Shown here: one piece after another, positions 36,085 through 45,559 of the stretch | Numbering within the stretch: position 1 is the stretch's first letter | Layout: every line of letters begins with the position of its first letter | Position numbers and translations under genes: made by a program | The notes under the pieces: model-generated | Databases searched by the model: none | Seen by the model: the letters and a program-made list of their open reading frames with translations, nothing else | What the model was told of the DNA's origin: nothing | Origin: an uncultured Ferrovum sp. | Lineage (GTDB): Bacteria; Pseudomonadota; Gammaproteobacteria; Burkholderiales; Ferrovaceae | Direction of reading: 5' to 3' | Assembly: GCA_903905585.1 (NCBI GenBank) | Contig: CAIVHB010000007.1 | Coordinates: 37,515 to 101,514, forward strand | DNA length: 64,000 bases

Positions 36085-37056
36085 TTAGGCTGTGCTTACT
36101 TGTGAATGGAGTTTAGCGTTGGTGACGTGATCGAGGTCGGGGCGATGCCAAGGGTCTACGTGCACCATGAGATCTAGTACCCTGTGACGGAGAAGTACGC
36201 GCTTACGTGCCTCTACCGCAATATCGTGTCCCTGTTCTACAGTGATGCTGGCATCGACCTCAATATGCGCATCAACAATGATCATATCTCCCATCTTGCG
36301 GGTACGAAGTTCGTGTGAGCCTTTCACACCTGGGGTTTCCATCAGGGTTTGGCGAATGGCCTCGACTTCACTGTCATCTGCTGAACGGTCAACAAGATCA
36401 TTCATCGCGTCCCATGCAAAGCCCCAACCCATTTTGCAGATCATGACGCCTACTATGATGGCCGCGATGGGGTCCATGATGGGATAGCCCGCTAGGTTGC
36501 CGGCAATCCCAATCCCAACCACCAATGATGAAGCCGCATCCGAGCGCGCATGCCAGGCGTTGGCAACCAGCATGCTGGATTTGATGCGTTTGGCCACAGC
36601 AATCATATAGCGAAATAGAGATTCCTTAGCCACAAGCGCTAAACCTGCCACCCAGATAGCTTCAATATGCACGGTTTGAATGGTTTCGGGGTGTTCTAAT
36701 TTACCAATGGCAGAAATTAAAATTCCTACACCAACCCCAAGAAGCAATACTCCCAACACTAATGAGGCTGCGTTTTCATAGCGCTGATGACCGTATGGGT
36801 GATCTTCATCGGCATCTTTTTGGCTATGGTGGCTGGCGAGTAAGACCACAAAATCTGCAATGAGATCGGATAGGGAGTGAATACCATCTGCGATTAAACT
36901 TTGAGAATGGGCAAATAGACCAACGGAAACCTGGCTTAAGGAGAGAATGATATTGACCCACACGCTGACCCAGGTGCTGCGGCTCGCAGTTGCAGCGCGA
37001 GCCGCGTTGGCGCTAGGACTAAGATCTTCGTCTTCTATCAGTTCTTGATGATCCAC
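36085..37056 (-). CDS. Cation diffusion facilitator, Zn-type metal-site pattern
   Basis: Inner-membrane divalent-metal exporter of the CDF family. 323 residues with about six membrane segments and a C-terminal cytoplasmic domain. Metal sites fit H-x3-D twice: His60/Asp64 in DGIHSLSD and His168/Asp172 in WHARSD. That HD-HD set resembles zinc-type CDFs more than FieF, whose first motif has D-x3-D. Iron or manganese transport is not excluded. Confidence 0.88.
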   Translation of the reverse strand: MDHQELIEDEDLSPSANAARAATASRSTWVSVWVNIILSLSQVSVGLFAHSQSLIADGIHSLSDLIADFVVLLASHHSQKDADEDHPYGHQRYENAASLVLGVLLLGVGVGILISAIGKLEHPETIQTVHIEAIWVAGLALVAKESLFRYMIAVAKRIKSSMLVANAWHARSDAASSLVVGIGIAGNLAGYPIMDPIAAIIVGVMICKMGWGFAWDAMNDLVDRSADDSEVEAIRQTLMETPGVKGSHELRTRKMGDMIIVDAHIEVDASITVEQGHDIAVEARKRVLLRHRVLDLMVHVDPWHRPDLDHVTNAKLHSQVSTA

Positions 37057-37493
37057 GCATTGAGTTCCTTAGGATTCGAGGGGCAAGTATAACTGAGCCA
37101 ACATCATTGATTGAATCGAAAGTCTTCCTATTTAAGTGTGATGAGAGAAGCTAAACATGCTAAGTAATTTGTAACAAAGTGTTTCTGTAATATTTATGAA
37201 ATCTATAAATCTATTTATTATCATTGGGTTGCAGCGGTTTATTTGGGCTTTGTATTGCCGTAAGCGGTCTAATCGATTTCCGTTGTTTAAAAAAATTCCC
37301 CTGTTAAAAAAAAGGGACTAGTATTGTTTCCAGTCGAAGCACCGCAGTGTTTTGCACCGAATAATCGGTGGTTTTTCTCTTAATAACTCTTACCTTTAAT
37401 TTGAATGAAAGGAGGTGTCTGAATACAGTTTGGCTCTGCGGTAAAGCCCTGTGTTCCCAAACTATTTTGTGTTTTTCTAAGGAGAATAAAAAA
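37057..37493. promoter_or_regulatory. A/T-rich leader region upstream of the acidic protein gene
   Basis: About 440 bases without a gene. It holds a hairpin CACCGA-ATAA-TCGGTG followed by GTTTTTCTCT (37355-37380), which resembles a terminator, and a perfect Shine-Dalgarno sequence AAAGGAGGTG (37408-37417) with no convincing reading frame behind it. It also contains short A-runs at 37287-37315. A transcript starting upstream could be attenuated before the gene at 37494. Confidence 0.4.
37355..37380 (+). terminator. Possible leader terminator
   Basis: Six-base-pair stem CACCGA / TCGGTG with an ATAA loop and a T-rich tail (GTTTTTCTCT). The short stem makes it weak; it could attenuate the downstream gene. 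Confidence 0.4.
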
Positions 37494-38006
37494 ATGAAGA
37501 GTCATGACTTTGAAGGGTTTGCTTGCATCGGGATTGAAGGACAATTGTTCTGGCTGAAGTTGGAAGAACAAGAAGCCTGTGAACAGATTTTCGGTGATCA
37601 CTACGATGAGGCTGCGGCGAAAGTCAAAGCGCAATTTAAGGATGCCCTTAAAAATGCTTTGGTGACTTCGGCGCTTGAAATGACCCCGCTTGGCGACTTG
37701 ATTGAACTTTACCTAGAAAAACTCAATTCAGATGACATCGATGAATTGAATTCCTTGGCCTCGCTCGATGAAGAAATCGAGGCCAGCATGCCCGCCTTGA
37801 CTGAATTAGCTAAGGAAACCCAAGTGGCAGACCATATGGTCCAAGAGATTATCAAGCAAGCTAATCAAATGGGATTTGCAGTATCACTCGTACTCCCTGA
37901 TACGGGCTCGTTGATTCAAGAAGTTAAGGAGGCGCATGAGCGCTATCGCGAATTTATGAGCAAAGAGTCACTGTCTGCTAAGACACTAGCAGAATTGCAT
38001 TTGTAA
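37494..38006 (+). CDS. Uncharacterised acidic helical protein
   Basis: 170 residues with no recognised family. Start ATG 37494 has AAGGAG nine bases before. The protein is acidic and predicted helical, with no signal peptide, membrane segment or cysteine pattern beyond single residues in the N-terminal third (SHDFEGFACIGIEG, EEQEACEQIF). It is followed by its own terminator, so it is monocistronic. The long leader and strong ribosome site suggest regulated, high expression. Confidence 0.65.
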   Translation: MKSHDFEGFACIGIEGQLFWLKLEEQEACEQIFGDHYDEAAAKVKAQFKDALKNALVTSALEMTPLGDLIELYLEKLNSDDIDELNSLASLDEEIEASMPALTELAKETQVADHMVQEIIKQANQMGFAVSLVLPDTGSLIQEVKEAHERYREFMSKESLSAKTLAELHL

Positions 38007-38028
38007 ATTTGAGGGATGCGTTTGAACA

Positions 38029-38059
38029 AAAAGGCCGAGAAAAATTTCTCGGCTTTTTT
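38029..38059 (+). terminator. Rho-independent terminator
   Basis: GCCGAGAAA and TTTCTCGGC form a nine-base-pair stem followed by TTTTTT, 22 bases after the stop of the acidic protein gene. Confidence 0.88.
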
Positions 38060-38197
38060 GTGTACGCAAGATTTGCGATACCACCCATTTTTAGATTAAG
38101 TTGGTAATATCTTGAGCAGATAACAGTTTTCACCTGATTCCGGTGAATACCCCTCATAGCCTATGTTTTTATGAAACTTTTTCTGAGTCTTTTATCC

Positions 38198-38761
38198 ATG
38201 GAAAACGAAACTCTCGAACACATTGAACACGCAGAGCATGCGGAACACGCAGCCCATAGCGGTAATAGTTTCAATACCATTGTCTCTGCAACCATTGCAG
38301 TTCTTGCTGTTGTGGCGGCCGGCGTGGGAAGTCTTGAAACGCTAGAAACAGCAGGTGCAATTTCTGCCAAAAACTCTGCCGTGTTGTTGCAAGCCAAGGC
38401 GAGTGATCAGTGGGCTTTCTTTCAAGCTAAAAGCATGAAGAAAAATATGTATGAATTGGCTGCAGTGGCTACCCCATCAAAGAAAGAAGAATACGAAGAA
38501 AAAGCCAAGCGATATGCCGAAGAGTCTCAGGATATTTCTAAAGAGGCAAAGCGGCTAGAGCATGAGTCTGAGGAGGCATTCCATGAAGGGGATCACCATG
38601 AGCACCGCCACCACATTCTTACCTTTGGTGTGACCTTGTTGCATGTCTCTATCGCGATCGCGACTATTTCTATTATCTCGAAAGGTGCGCGCTGGCCATG
38701 GTTTGCAGCACTTGCTCTTGCTGGAACGGGCCTTGTCATCAGTGCGGGTGCTTACCTTTAA
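38198..38761 (+). CDS. DUF4337-type membrane protein
   Basis: About 187 residues from ATG 38198; ATG 38171 is also in frame but lacks similarity. The start has a His-rich repeat (EHIEHAEHAEHAAHSGN). Membrane segments at about 29-48 and two near the C-terminus (about 140-185) flank a helical charged centre with KNSAVLLQAKASDQWAFFQAK, typical of the DUF4337 family of unknown function. Confidence 0.8.
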   Translation: MENETLEHIEHAEHAEHAAHSGNSFNTIVSATIAVLAVVAAGVGSLETLETAGAISAKNSAVLLQAKASDQWAFFQAKSMKKNMYELAAVATPSKKEEYEEKAKRYAEESQDISKEAKRLEHESEEAFHEGDHHEHRHHILTFGVTLLHVSIAIATISIISKGARWPWFAALALAGTGLVISAGAYL

Positions 38762-38805
38762 ATTGAGCGCTGCCTATTCGCTTTTTAGATATTGCGCAGC
38801 GAGAT

Positions 38806-39891
38806 TTAAGGCCAGGGATGCAACCACTTAGGTGTTTTGAATCGAACAATGGCGGTGTAAAGCCAGAGGTAGAGAAGGGTGAAGAGCAAGGCGCTGAGCA
38901 TGAGTATCCAGGTTGTTTGCCACCACAGCACTGCTGGAACCACAGATAGGCTTGAAAGCATCCATAGATAGGGGGATGTGAGCGCATTAGCAGACAATCC
39001 TGAGGGATCATTCTTGAGCACTCGATCAACTAAGATGCGTCTATAGATCAATGAATGAAAATGAGTACCATCAGGATGCATGGGATTTTTACCCTGATGA
39101 ATCCATCTGCGGTAGATGGAAAATAATGTTTCGATAACAGGATAAAGGTTGATCAGCAGGGCATACCAAGGCGATACCTCTTTATGATTTGCGACAATTA
39201 ATAAGCTTAGAACCGCTGTCCAAAAACCAATAAGATACGCACCACCATCCCCAAGGAAAATTAAGCCGCGGGGATAGTTCAATATAAAAAAGCCTAAGAT
39301 AGCCGCTACCATCGTAAAACTTAGGAAGGCGATCGATCTATCGTTGAGTGTCACCGCTAGGTATCCCAGAGCGAGAAGCGCAATCATCCCTACCATGCTC
39401 GATAAGCCGTTAAAACCGTCAATGATATTAAAGGCGTTTGATAATCCCGTGATGGCAATCATGGTGACAATCAATGAAATTTCGAGAACGTCAAAATAAG
39501 GATCAAGGAATGGAATATCCAAACGAGTGATCCTTGCGCCTATTAACCAAAATGCCAATACCGCTCCGAGTGTCATGATCAAAAAACGCTTGCCGAGCCC
39601 TGCCTTCTTAGTCAGGTCCTCGGTTAAGCCGATGGCAAATGGCAATAAGGAAGATAAAAGGAGGAGTTCTTCAAGATTGGGTTGGGGAAGCTGCCAAGAT
39701 TTCACAATGACTGCGCAAGTGATACCTAAAGCAATTCCAATTCCACCAATACGGGAAACTGAAGAAGTATGAAATTTTTGAGGCCCCGAAAAATCTGAGT
39801 CGCCTGTCAATTTAATGTGTGTCTCTTGAGAGCGAATGATTAGAGAGCAAACAAAAAAAGAAATGAAGAAAGCAATGATTGAACCTAACAT
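38806..39891 (-). CDS. WecA/MraY-family glycosyl phosphotransferase
   Basis: Membrane enzyme that transfers a sugar-1-phosphate to undecaprenyl phosphate. 361 residues with about ten helices. Motifs: IDGFNGLSSMVG (Asp-rich active site), FLGDGGAYLIGF and HPDGTHFHSLIYRR. The His/Asp motif is closer to WecA-type enzymes than to MraY. No other polysaccharide gene is adjacent, so the product is unknown. Confidence 0.88.
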   Translation of the reverse strand: MLGSIIAFFISFFVCSLIIRSQETHIKLTGDSDFSGPQKFHTSSVSRIGGIGIALGITCAVIVKSWQLPQPNLEELLLLSSLLPFAIGLTEDLTKKAGLGKRFLIMTLGAVLAFWLIGARITRLDIPFLDPYFDVLEISLIVTMIAITGLSNAFNIIDGFNGLSSMVGMIALLALGYLAVTLNDRSIAFLSFTMVAAILGFFILNYPRGLIFLGDGGAYLIGFWTAVLSLLIVANHKEVSPWYALLINLYPVIETLFSIYRRWIHQGKNPMHPDGTHFHSLIYRRILVDRVLKNDPSGLSANALTSPYLWMLSSLSVVPAVLWWQTTWILMLSALLFTLLYLWLYTAIVRFKTPKWLHPWP

Positions 39892-39928
39892 TTTTAGATA
39901 GTACTACAAATGTTTGTGGATTGACCTC

Positions 39929-40459
39929 TCATGGCCGGTGGTGCATTTTGCCGGGTATGACCGCCACGTAAACCTCTCGGATGAGAAGGCTTAAGCAGAT
40001 AATCATGGCAATCATGGAGGCAATGAACATCCCGGCTAACCAGCGGGCCGTATCGACTTGAGTGAGCGCACCGATAAACCCGGTTGCAACAACCAAACAG
40101 ATAAACAGTGCACCTAAAACGGCAAAGAAAATGGAGAGATAAATTAAACGCAGGCGATGTTGAAGTGCGGACATTTCACTCTCGTCCTCAGCCCGTTGAC
40201 GCATCTGGTGTCGAGTCAATACTTTCGGGGGAAATACGCTAGAGGGAGCCCTATTAAGATCTGTATCTTGACGCTCTAAAAGATCTTCCTCTTGATCGTT
40301 CAGTTCTTCCATACGCAATTGAAGCACGCGGCTACGATCGATGATACGCCCAAGGCGTGTCATGAGCACATTCAGAATATGTGCCACACCGGTGAGTAAG
40401 AACACGGGAGCGACTGCCAGCTGAATCGCATGGCTAATGGTGAGAAGATGTGTTTCCAT
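39929..40459 (-). CDS. DUF2721-type membrane protein
   Basis: 176 residues. An N-terminal helix, LMTRLGRIIDRSRVLQLRMEEL as a charged amphipathic stretch, and two C-terminal membrane segments (about 108-165) fit the DUF2721 family. The role is unknown. It lies between a glycosyltransferase and an APC permease on the same strand. Confidence 0.75.
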   Translation of the reverse strand: METHLLTISHAIQLAVAPVFLLTGVAHILNVLMTRLGRIIDRSRVLQLRMEELNDQEEDLLERQDTDLNRAPSSVFPPKVLTRHQMRQRAEDESEMSALQHRLRLIYLSIFFAVLGALFICLVVATGFIGALTQVDTARWLAGMFIASMIAMIICLSLLIREVYVAVIPGKMHHRP

Positions 40460-40522
40460 TCCGCAAATTCTAGAGCAAATTGCCCCTAGAACCTAGTCGC
40501 ATTCAGACAATCTTTTGATTCG

Positions 40523-42514
40523 CTAATCCACCTTCATGGGCAAGATCACCATAAACATCCCTTGCAGATGCAGAATACGCTGCATAGCAAGCGCCGTCTG
40601 GTTGTGCAGGATACGGGTCATCCAGTTGTCATGCACGAAAATCAACTTGCTGGCGAAGAAGATGCAATTCGGGAATTCTTCTCGGGCCTTGTTCGCTAAT
40701 TCAGTCAGCTCAGCGACACGATCAATACCATAGGCTTCCATGGACTTTGCTGCAATGTCATGGCGGTGGCAGAAATTAACGTAGTACTCACAAGATTCGT
40801 GCACCTCTTTTTGCAGTTGTTCTAGCGCACCTTCGCCCCCATAACTATGGGTATCAACCGCGCCCACACTTAAGAATACGAAATTACGGAAGTGATCCGG
40901 GAACAAGCGTTGTACCCAAAGAATGGTGTGCATGCCTGCACCGCGACTGCGACTGATCATGAACACAGCAGTGGGGGCATCCGGGTCGATGATGGGAGGA
41001 TTCTCGACGGGCTTTAAAGCTTGGCCGGCTAGCATTTCATCCACTTTTTTCATTTGCAACGCAGTAGATTTGTAGTGCTCACGGATGAGCAGGCAGAGAA
41101 TAACCACTGAGCTTGTGATGACGGTCGTCACCCAGCCGCCTTCATAAAATTTTTCGACGAGGGTGACGATCAGAATCGAACCCGTGACGATAAAACCTAC
41201 TAGCGACAAGGCTAAACGTGACCACCAATGACTGTTTTCAGTGCGATGACGCCACCAATAAATACAGAGCCCAAGTAAAGACATGGTGAAGGTGAGGAAT
41301 ACGTTAATACTGTAAAGCACCGCGAGGAGATCAACGTTACCGTGACTCCACATCAAAATACCTATCGCTGTGATGCCCATGAGTACGATGCCGTGCTTGG
41401 TCACCAAACGGCTGGAAAGCTGCCCAAATTGCGTGGGAACCCAGCGATCTTCTGCCATGTTAGCCAGTACTGCCGGACCGCCCAAAAGTCCTGTGTTGGC
41501 GGCCACATAAAGCAATGCACCCTCAAGGACTAAGGTCACTGTTAAAAATATTGAGCCCATCCCTGCGGGGAGATTGAGCGAGTCGATGACAGAGCGGAAC
41601 ACCACTGCATTCAAGGTCTCGCCTGTCTTGGAGGGGACTGCACTCCAAAGCAAGTACAGCAAAATAATGCCTGCTGCTGTGAAGGCAAGAGATAGAGCCA
41701 TGTAGAACATGGTCCATTTGCCTGTTTTGACGCGGGGTTCTGCAAGGGCATTAATATTGTTAGAGACTGCCTCAATACCGGTATAGGTTCCGCCGCCCAG
41801 TGAGTAGGCGCGCAAAAAGAGGGAGGCGACAAAGACCCAGCCCATTTCTCCGGCAAGCGATGAGGTTTCTTGAATAGTGTCGTTCCATAACACGCCTACG
41901 TGATCTACTTTGCTGCCCACTCCGTAAATAATGAGAAAAACGTGGGTGATGACAAAGCCTAAAAATATAGGAGTCAGAATTTTGATGGATTCTTTAATGC
42001 CGCGCAGATTCAGCAGAACGAGCAGGATGGTCAGCCCGATCTCCGTGGTGAGCTTAGATCCCTGCCAGCCTGGCGGAAGAGAACTAAAAACTGCATCGAC
42101 ACCGCTTGCAACTGAAATCGCGATGGTCAGAACATAGTCAACAATCAGAGCGGCACCACTGACTAACCCGGAGTAAGGACCCAGCAGGGCGGTTGCGACT
42201 TTGTATCCACCGCCTCCCGTGGGGAAGAGCTCGATGACTTGGTTATAAGCCAGAGAGATGAGGAAAACGGTAAAAGCTGTGGCAATGGCCAAGTAAAGGC
42301 TAAGGTGAACGTGCGTACCGAGCGCCTTAAAAGCTTCTTCAGGACCATACGCTGAGGAGGATAAGCCATCTGCACCCAGACCAACCCAGGCAAAGAATGC
42401 AATCAGAGTAATGTGTCCGCGTGTTTCCGGTGAAAGCGGATCACGCGGTGGGCCAAACAATACCCCTGTAATTCGTTGCACAATTCCTAGACGATGTGGT
42501 GACGATGAGGACAT
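40523..42514 (-). CDS. APC-family amino acid or cation permease with large C-terminal domain
   Basis: 663 residues. About 12 membrane segments in the first 480 residues, with FPTGGGGYKVATALLG near the first helices, typical of the APC superfamily. A C-terminal cytoplasmic domain of about 170 residues follows (ISRSRGAGMHTILWVQRLF and so on), which may bind a regulator. The substrate cannot be fixed. Confidence 0.85.
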   Translation of the reverse strand: MSSSSPHRLGIVQRITGVLFGPPRDPLSPETRGHITLIAFFAWVGLGADGLSSSAYGPEEAFKALGTHVHLSLYLAIATAFTVFLISLAYNQVIELFPTGGGGYKVATALLGPYSGLVSGAALIVDYVLTIAISVASGVDAVFSSLPPGWQGSKLTTEIGLTILLVLLNLRGIKESIKILTPIFLGFVITHVFLIIYGVGSKVDHVGVLWNDTIQETSSLAGEMGWVFVASLFLRAYSLGGGTYTGIEAVSNNINALAEPRVKTGKWTMFYMALSLAFTAAGIILLYLLWSAVPSKTGETLNAVVFRSVIDSLNLPAGMGSIFLTVTLVLEGALLYVAANTGLLGGPAVLANMAEDRWVPTQFGQLSSRLVTKHGIVLMGITAIGILMWSHGNVDLLAVLYSINVFLTFTMSLLGLCIYWWRHRTENSHWWSRLALSLVGFIVTGSILIVTLVEKFYEGGWVTTVITSSVVILCLLIREHYKSTALQMKKVDEMLAGQALKPVENPPIIDPDAPTAVFMISRSRGAGMHTILWVQRLFPDHFRNFVFLSVGAVDTHSYGGEGALEQLQKEVHESCEYYVNFCHRHDIAAKSMEAYGIDRVAELTELANKAREEFPNCIFFASKLIFVHDNWMTRILHNQTALAMQRILHLQGMFMVILPMKVD

Positions 42515-42718
42515 GCAGAACCTGTTGCGCTATTGCGGTGCAGCAATGATACACCCGTCAGTGTCTAATTATTAATTACTTGATGCGTTAAGCGCTTAAA
42601 TCGCTTATTGGTTCATTGCATTGAGACATTGAGCCCAACCTTGATTGTCATCAGTAGACTAAGTTTGAAATGGGATTGGGCTGAGTTTGTGGAGGTACAT
42701 GAAGCTTGGATGGGATCT

Positions 42719-43198
42719 TTAATTCTTATTTTTTCCCAATATGTGCGCCAGACCGGTGGTACCCGTAAATTCAAAATCGGTTCGTAGTTCAAGTTGGGTG
42801 AGGGTGGCGTGCCCCAGTAAATGATATTTCACTGACTCATTAGGATGGAACAATAGATCTTTGGCGAGCTGTGTTAAGCCGTCTTTTTGGATCTTGAGAT
42901 GTAATTCCATCAGTGCATTGCCATGCGCGGGTAAATCTACAGGCTGCAAACTATGGCCTTCCGCGAAGGGAGTGCCGCTTACATCGCATTTCATGTCAAT
43001 GCTTTTGATGGGAAGGCTGATGCTATTTGGGTTGCTTAGGCGCAGGATCACCGTGAATTCAGGTTTGTTGATATCCATGCTGTCAAAACGTAAACCTGCA
43101 AATTCAACCTTAGGTTTTTCTACAACACTGGGTAAGGTAGAACAAGCTGAGATAAAAATAAGGAGTGCCAGCCAGACAAAACGATGCATGGACCTCAT
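42719..43198 (-). CDS. LEA type 2/WHy-domain lipoprotein
   Basis: 159 residues. Lipobox LLIFISACSTLP, then a WHy-type domain with VILRLSNPNSISLPIKSID and the DLPAHGNALMELHLKI segment. Such proteins are thought to protect against desiccation or to stabilise envelope proteins. It overlaps the M48 protease gene by four bases, so the pair is cotranscribed. Confidence 0.82.
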   Translation of the reverse strand: MRSMHRFVWLALLIFISACSTLPSVVEKPKVEFAGLRFDSMDINKPEFTVILRLSNPNSISLPIKSIDMKCDVSGTPFAEGHSLQPVDLPAHGNALMELHLKIQKDGLTQLAKDLLFHPNESVKYHLLGHATLTQLELRTDFEFTGTTGLAHILGKNKN

Positions 43199-44643
43199 TT
43201 TTGCCCGCCCCGTTGTTTCATTGCCCTATCGTAGTCAATCATGGCTCGCAGTTCTTTCAGCCTGGCCTCCGTGGCGGATTGAGCGTAAAAGTCACCATCC
43301 CCGCTTTTTATGGCGATCTGTAATTGATCTACGGCTGCGATGATATTGCCACGATTGATGTAAGCCTCTGCTTGCGCACGGTGTTGTAAGAGTTGCTTAT
43401 TTAACATGGCATAAGCGCGGGCTTGGAGCTCATACAGACGATCATCGTTACGCATGTATTTAAGGCGATCTGATAGAAAATCAAGAGCGATTTGCGCTTG
43501 ATCTGCTTCTAATAGAACCTCTGCGTAGCCATATTGCAGACCTTTACTGTTTGGAGCGTGAACCATCGCTTGACGATAGGCGCGAATAGATTCTTTTAAA
43601 TTCCCTTCGTCATGGGCGAGTTGAGCATTTAATTGTTCTACCCAGGAATGAGCAGGAAGTCGGGGTTGCAGGCGAGCGAGTAGCTGATGCGCTTCCGCAA
43701 AGCGGCGGGCACGAATTAAAGATAAAGTTTGTCCATAAAGCTGTGCCAAGTTATTGGGGTCCCCGCCTTCTGCAAGCACATTTTCAAACCAAGTCACAGA
43801 ATCGCGCGGCGTGGGGAGCGTTGCGCGTAAACGGGCCCGCATGAATTGAAAATCTAAACTATCGGGAAGCGGACTAAAAGGAACATCCTTCAAACGATTT
43901 TGAATGTCTGCAATACGTTCATAGGTAACAGGGTGGGTGCGCAAATAGGAAGGTGCATTGGTCTCATAGAAGCGCGTATATTTCTGCAGGCGCTCGAAGA
44001 AAGAAGCCATTCCGCGCGCATCATAGCCGCTCTTCACCAAGGTCTGCATGCCGATGCGGTCAGCCTCACGCTCATTTTCCCGCGTAAAATTCAGTTGTGA
44101 TTGGATCATGCCGCCTTGAACTCCCATGATGGCTCCACCCGCGACCTGAGGGTTGTTACGTGCAGCAAGAATGGCTGCTGCAAGAGCTGCCAGCATGGGC
44201 AAGGTATTTTGGGACTGCGCAGCCATCATTCTTGCCACATGATGTTGGGTAACGTGGGCAATCTCGTGGGAGAGCACTGAGGCCAATTCAGATTCATTTT
44301 CCGCGGCGATCAAAAGGCCCGTATGCACCCCAATAAAGCCACCGGGAAGTGCAAACGCATTCAAAGTGCTATCACGTACTACGAAAAATTCGAAGGTTTG
44401 TTCGCCACCTCCGGCATTACTCACCAAACGACTACCCAGTGCATTCAGGTATCCAACTGTAAAGGGATCGAGGAGATAGTCGGGGTCGCTGCGAATTTCA
44501 AGCATAACCTGACGGCCCAAAGCCTGTTCTTGCTGAGGGGAGAGTGATGCCGAGCTGATGTCTCCTAGCTCGGGCAGATCTTCTGCGGGGCGAGCTGGAA
44601 AGGTAAGTGTAAGTAAAAGTAGGGCACTAAGCAGTTTCTTCAT
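43195..44643 (-). CDS. M48 metalloprotease with TPR, BepA-like
   Basis: Periplasmic zinc metalloprotease/chaperone of the BepA/YfgC type. The ATG at 44643 gives a signal peptide MKKLLSALLLLTLTFPARPA and 482 residues. Zinc site His126-Glu127-x2-His130 in LSHEIAHVTQHH and downstream ENEREADRIGM. TPR-like helices fill the C-terminal half (about 290-480). Likely acts on beta-barrel assembly of the outer membrane. The overlap with the LEA-like lipoprotein suggests a joint envelope role. Confidence 0.92.
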   Translation of the reverse strand: MKKLLSALLLLTLTFPARPAEDLPELGDISSASLSPQQEQALGRQVMLEIRSDPDYLLDPFTVGYLNALGSRLVSNAGGGEQTFEFFVVRDSTLNAFALPGGFIGVHTGLLIAAENESELASVLSHEIAHVTQHHVARMMAAQSQNTLPMLAALAAAILAARNNPQVAGGAIMGVQGGMIQSQLNFTRENEREADRIGMQTLVKSGYDARGMASFFERLQKYTRFYETNAPSYLRTHPVTYERIADIQNRLKDVPFSPLPDSLDFQFMRARLRATLPTPRDSVTWFENVLAEGGDPNNLAQLYGQTLSLIRARRFAEAHQLLARLQPRLPAHSWVEQLNAQLAHDEGNLKESIRAYRQAMVHAPNSKGLQYGYAEVLLEADQAQIALDFLSDRLKYMRNDDRLYELQARAYAMLNKQLLQHRAQAEAYINRGNIIAAVDQLQIAIKSGDGDFYAQSATEARLKELRAMIDYDRAMKQRGGQK

Positions 44644-44688
44644 GGCTCTATCATACAATGGCAGTTTGACTCTTCGGTGTAACAAGTC

Positions 44689-45198
44689 TTGACGAACGAA
44701 CTCACACATTTTGATCACGCAGGCCAAGCCCACATGGTGGACGTTGGCGCAAAACAAGAAACCCATCGCATTGCGCGCGCGGAAGGGTGGATTTGGATGG
44801 AATCCGCTACGGCTGATTTGATTCTCTCTGGTTCGGCTAAAAAGGGGGATGTACTGGGTATTGCTCGCATTGCTGCAATACAGGCCTCTAAGCGGACTTC
44901 AGATCTGATCCCTTTATGTCATCCGCTGCCTTTGAGCCGCGTGGCGGTGGTATTTGATTGGAAAGAAGAGGGCGAAGATCTTGATCTGAGTGCTTCAGGC
45001 AAGAAGGCACTGCGCTGCGAGGTGCAGGCCGAGACCGTGGGGCGTACTGGGGTAGAGATCGAGGCGCTCATGGCGGTTCAGGTGGGTTTGCTCACGGTCT
45101 ACGATATGTGTAAAGCGGTAGACCGCGGGATGCACATTGAGGGCGTGCGCGTGCTTGAAAAAATGGGAGGCCGCAGTGGACACTGGCAAGCCAAATGA
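44689..45198 (+). CDS. moaC: Cyclic pyranopterin monophosphate synthase MoaC
   Basis: Second step of molybdenum cofactor synthesis. 169 residues from TTG 44689. Family segments: [38 protein letters not shown] with catalytic Lys/His, and [22 protein letters not shown]. No other moa gene is in the window. Confidence 0.94.
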   Translation: MTNELTHFDHAGQAHMVDVGAKQETHRIARAEGWIWMESATADLILSGSAKKGDVLGIARIAAIQASKRTSDLIPLCHPLPLSRVAVVFDWKEEGEDLDLSASGKKALRCEVQAETVGRTGVEIEALMAVQVGLLTVYDMCKAVDRGMHIEGVRVLEKMGGRSGHWQAK

Positions 45199-45484
45199 AA
45201 TTGCCGCGAGCCTTGATGCGGAATCATCCATCAAAAAGGTGCAGGTCTTGCCAGATCTAGAGATCAATAAGGAGCTGGATACGCGCGGTTTAACGTGCCC
45301 GCTGCCGATTCTGCGCACGAAGAAAGGGCTCACCGATATGCTGAGTGGGCAAATCTTGAAAGTGATGGCAACCGATCCGGGCGCCGTGCGGGACTTTGAA
45401 GCTTTTGCGCGGCAAACAGGCAATACCCTAGTGCATGCCGATACGGCGGGGCCTGAATTTATTTTTTATTTGAAGAAAAGATAA
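45176..45484 (+). CDS. TusA-like sulphur-carrier protein
   Basis: About 102 residues from GTG 45176, preceded by GGGAGG. The segment [19 protein letters not shown] carries the Cys-Pro-x-Pro motif of TusA/SirA. It starts within moaC, in another frame, 22 bases before the moaC stop. The N-terminal extension of about 25 residues is unusual for TusA. A role with molybdenum cofactor synthesis, by sulphur delivery, is inferred from position. Confidence 0.85.
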   Translation: MDTGKPNEIAASLDAESSIKKVQVLPDLEINKELDTRGLTCPLPILRTKKGLTDMLSGQILKVMATDPGAVRDFEAFARQTGNTLVHADTAGPEFIFYLKKR

Positions 45485-45559
45485 ACGTTGGGCGACACAT
45501 TCTTTAACGCGAGGCAGTTTTAAGTGCATCACACTTGAGTGAATGCATGAGGTCAGAAA

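Noticed and set aside
42560..42600. Palindrome near TAAGCGCTTA as an operator
   Set aside because: A short A/T-rich palindrome of this size is expected by chance in the 200-base gap, and no regulator is nearby.
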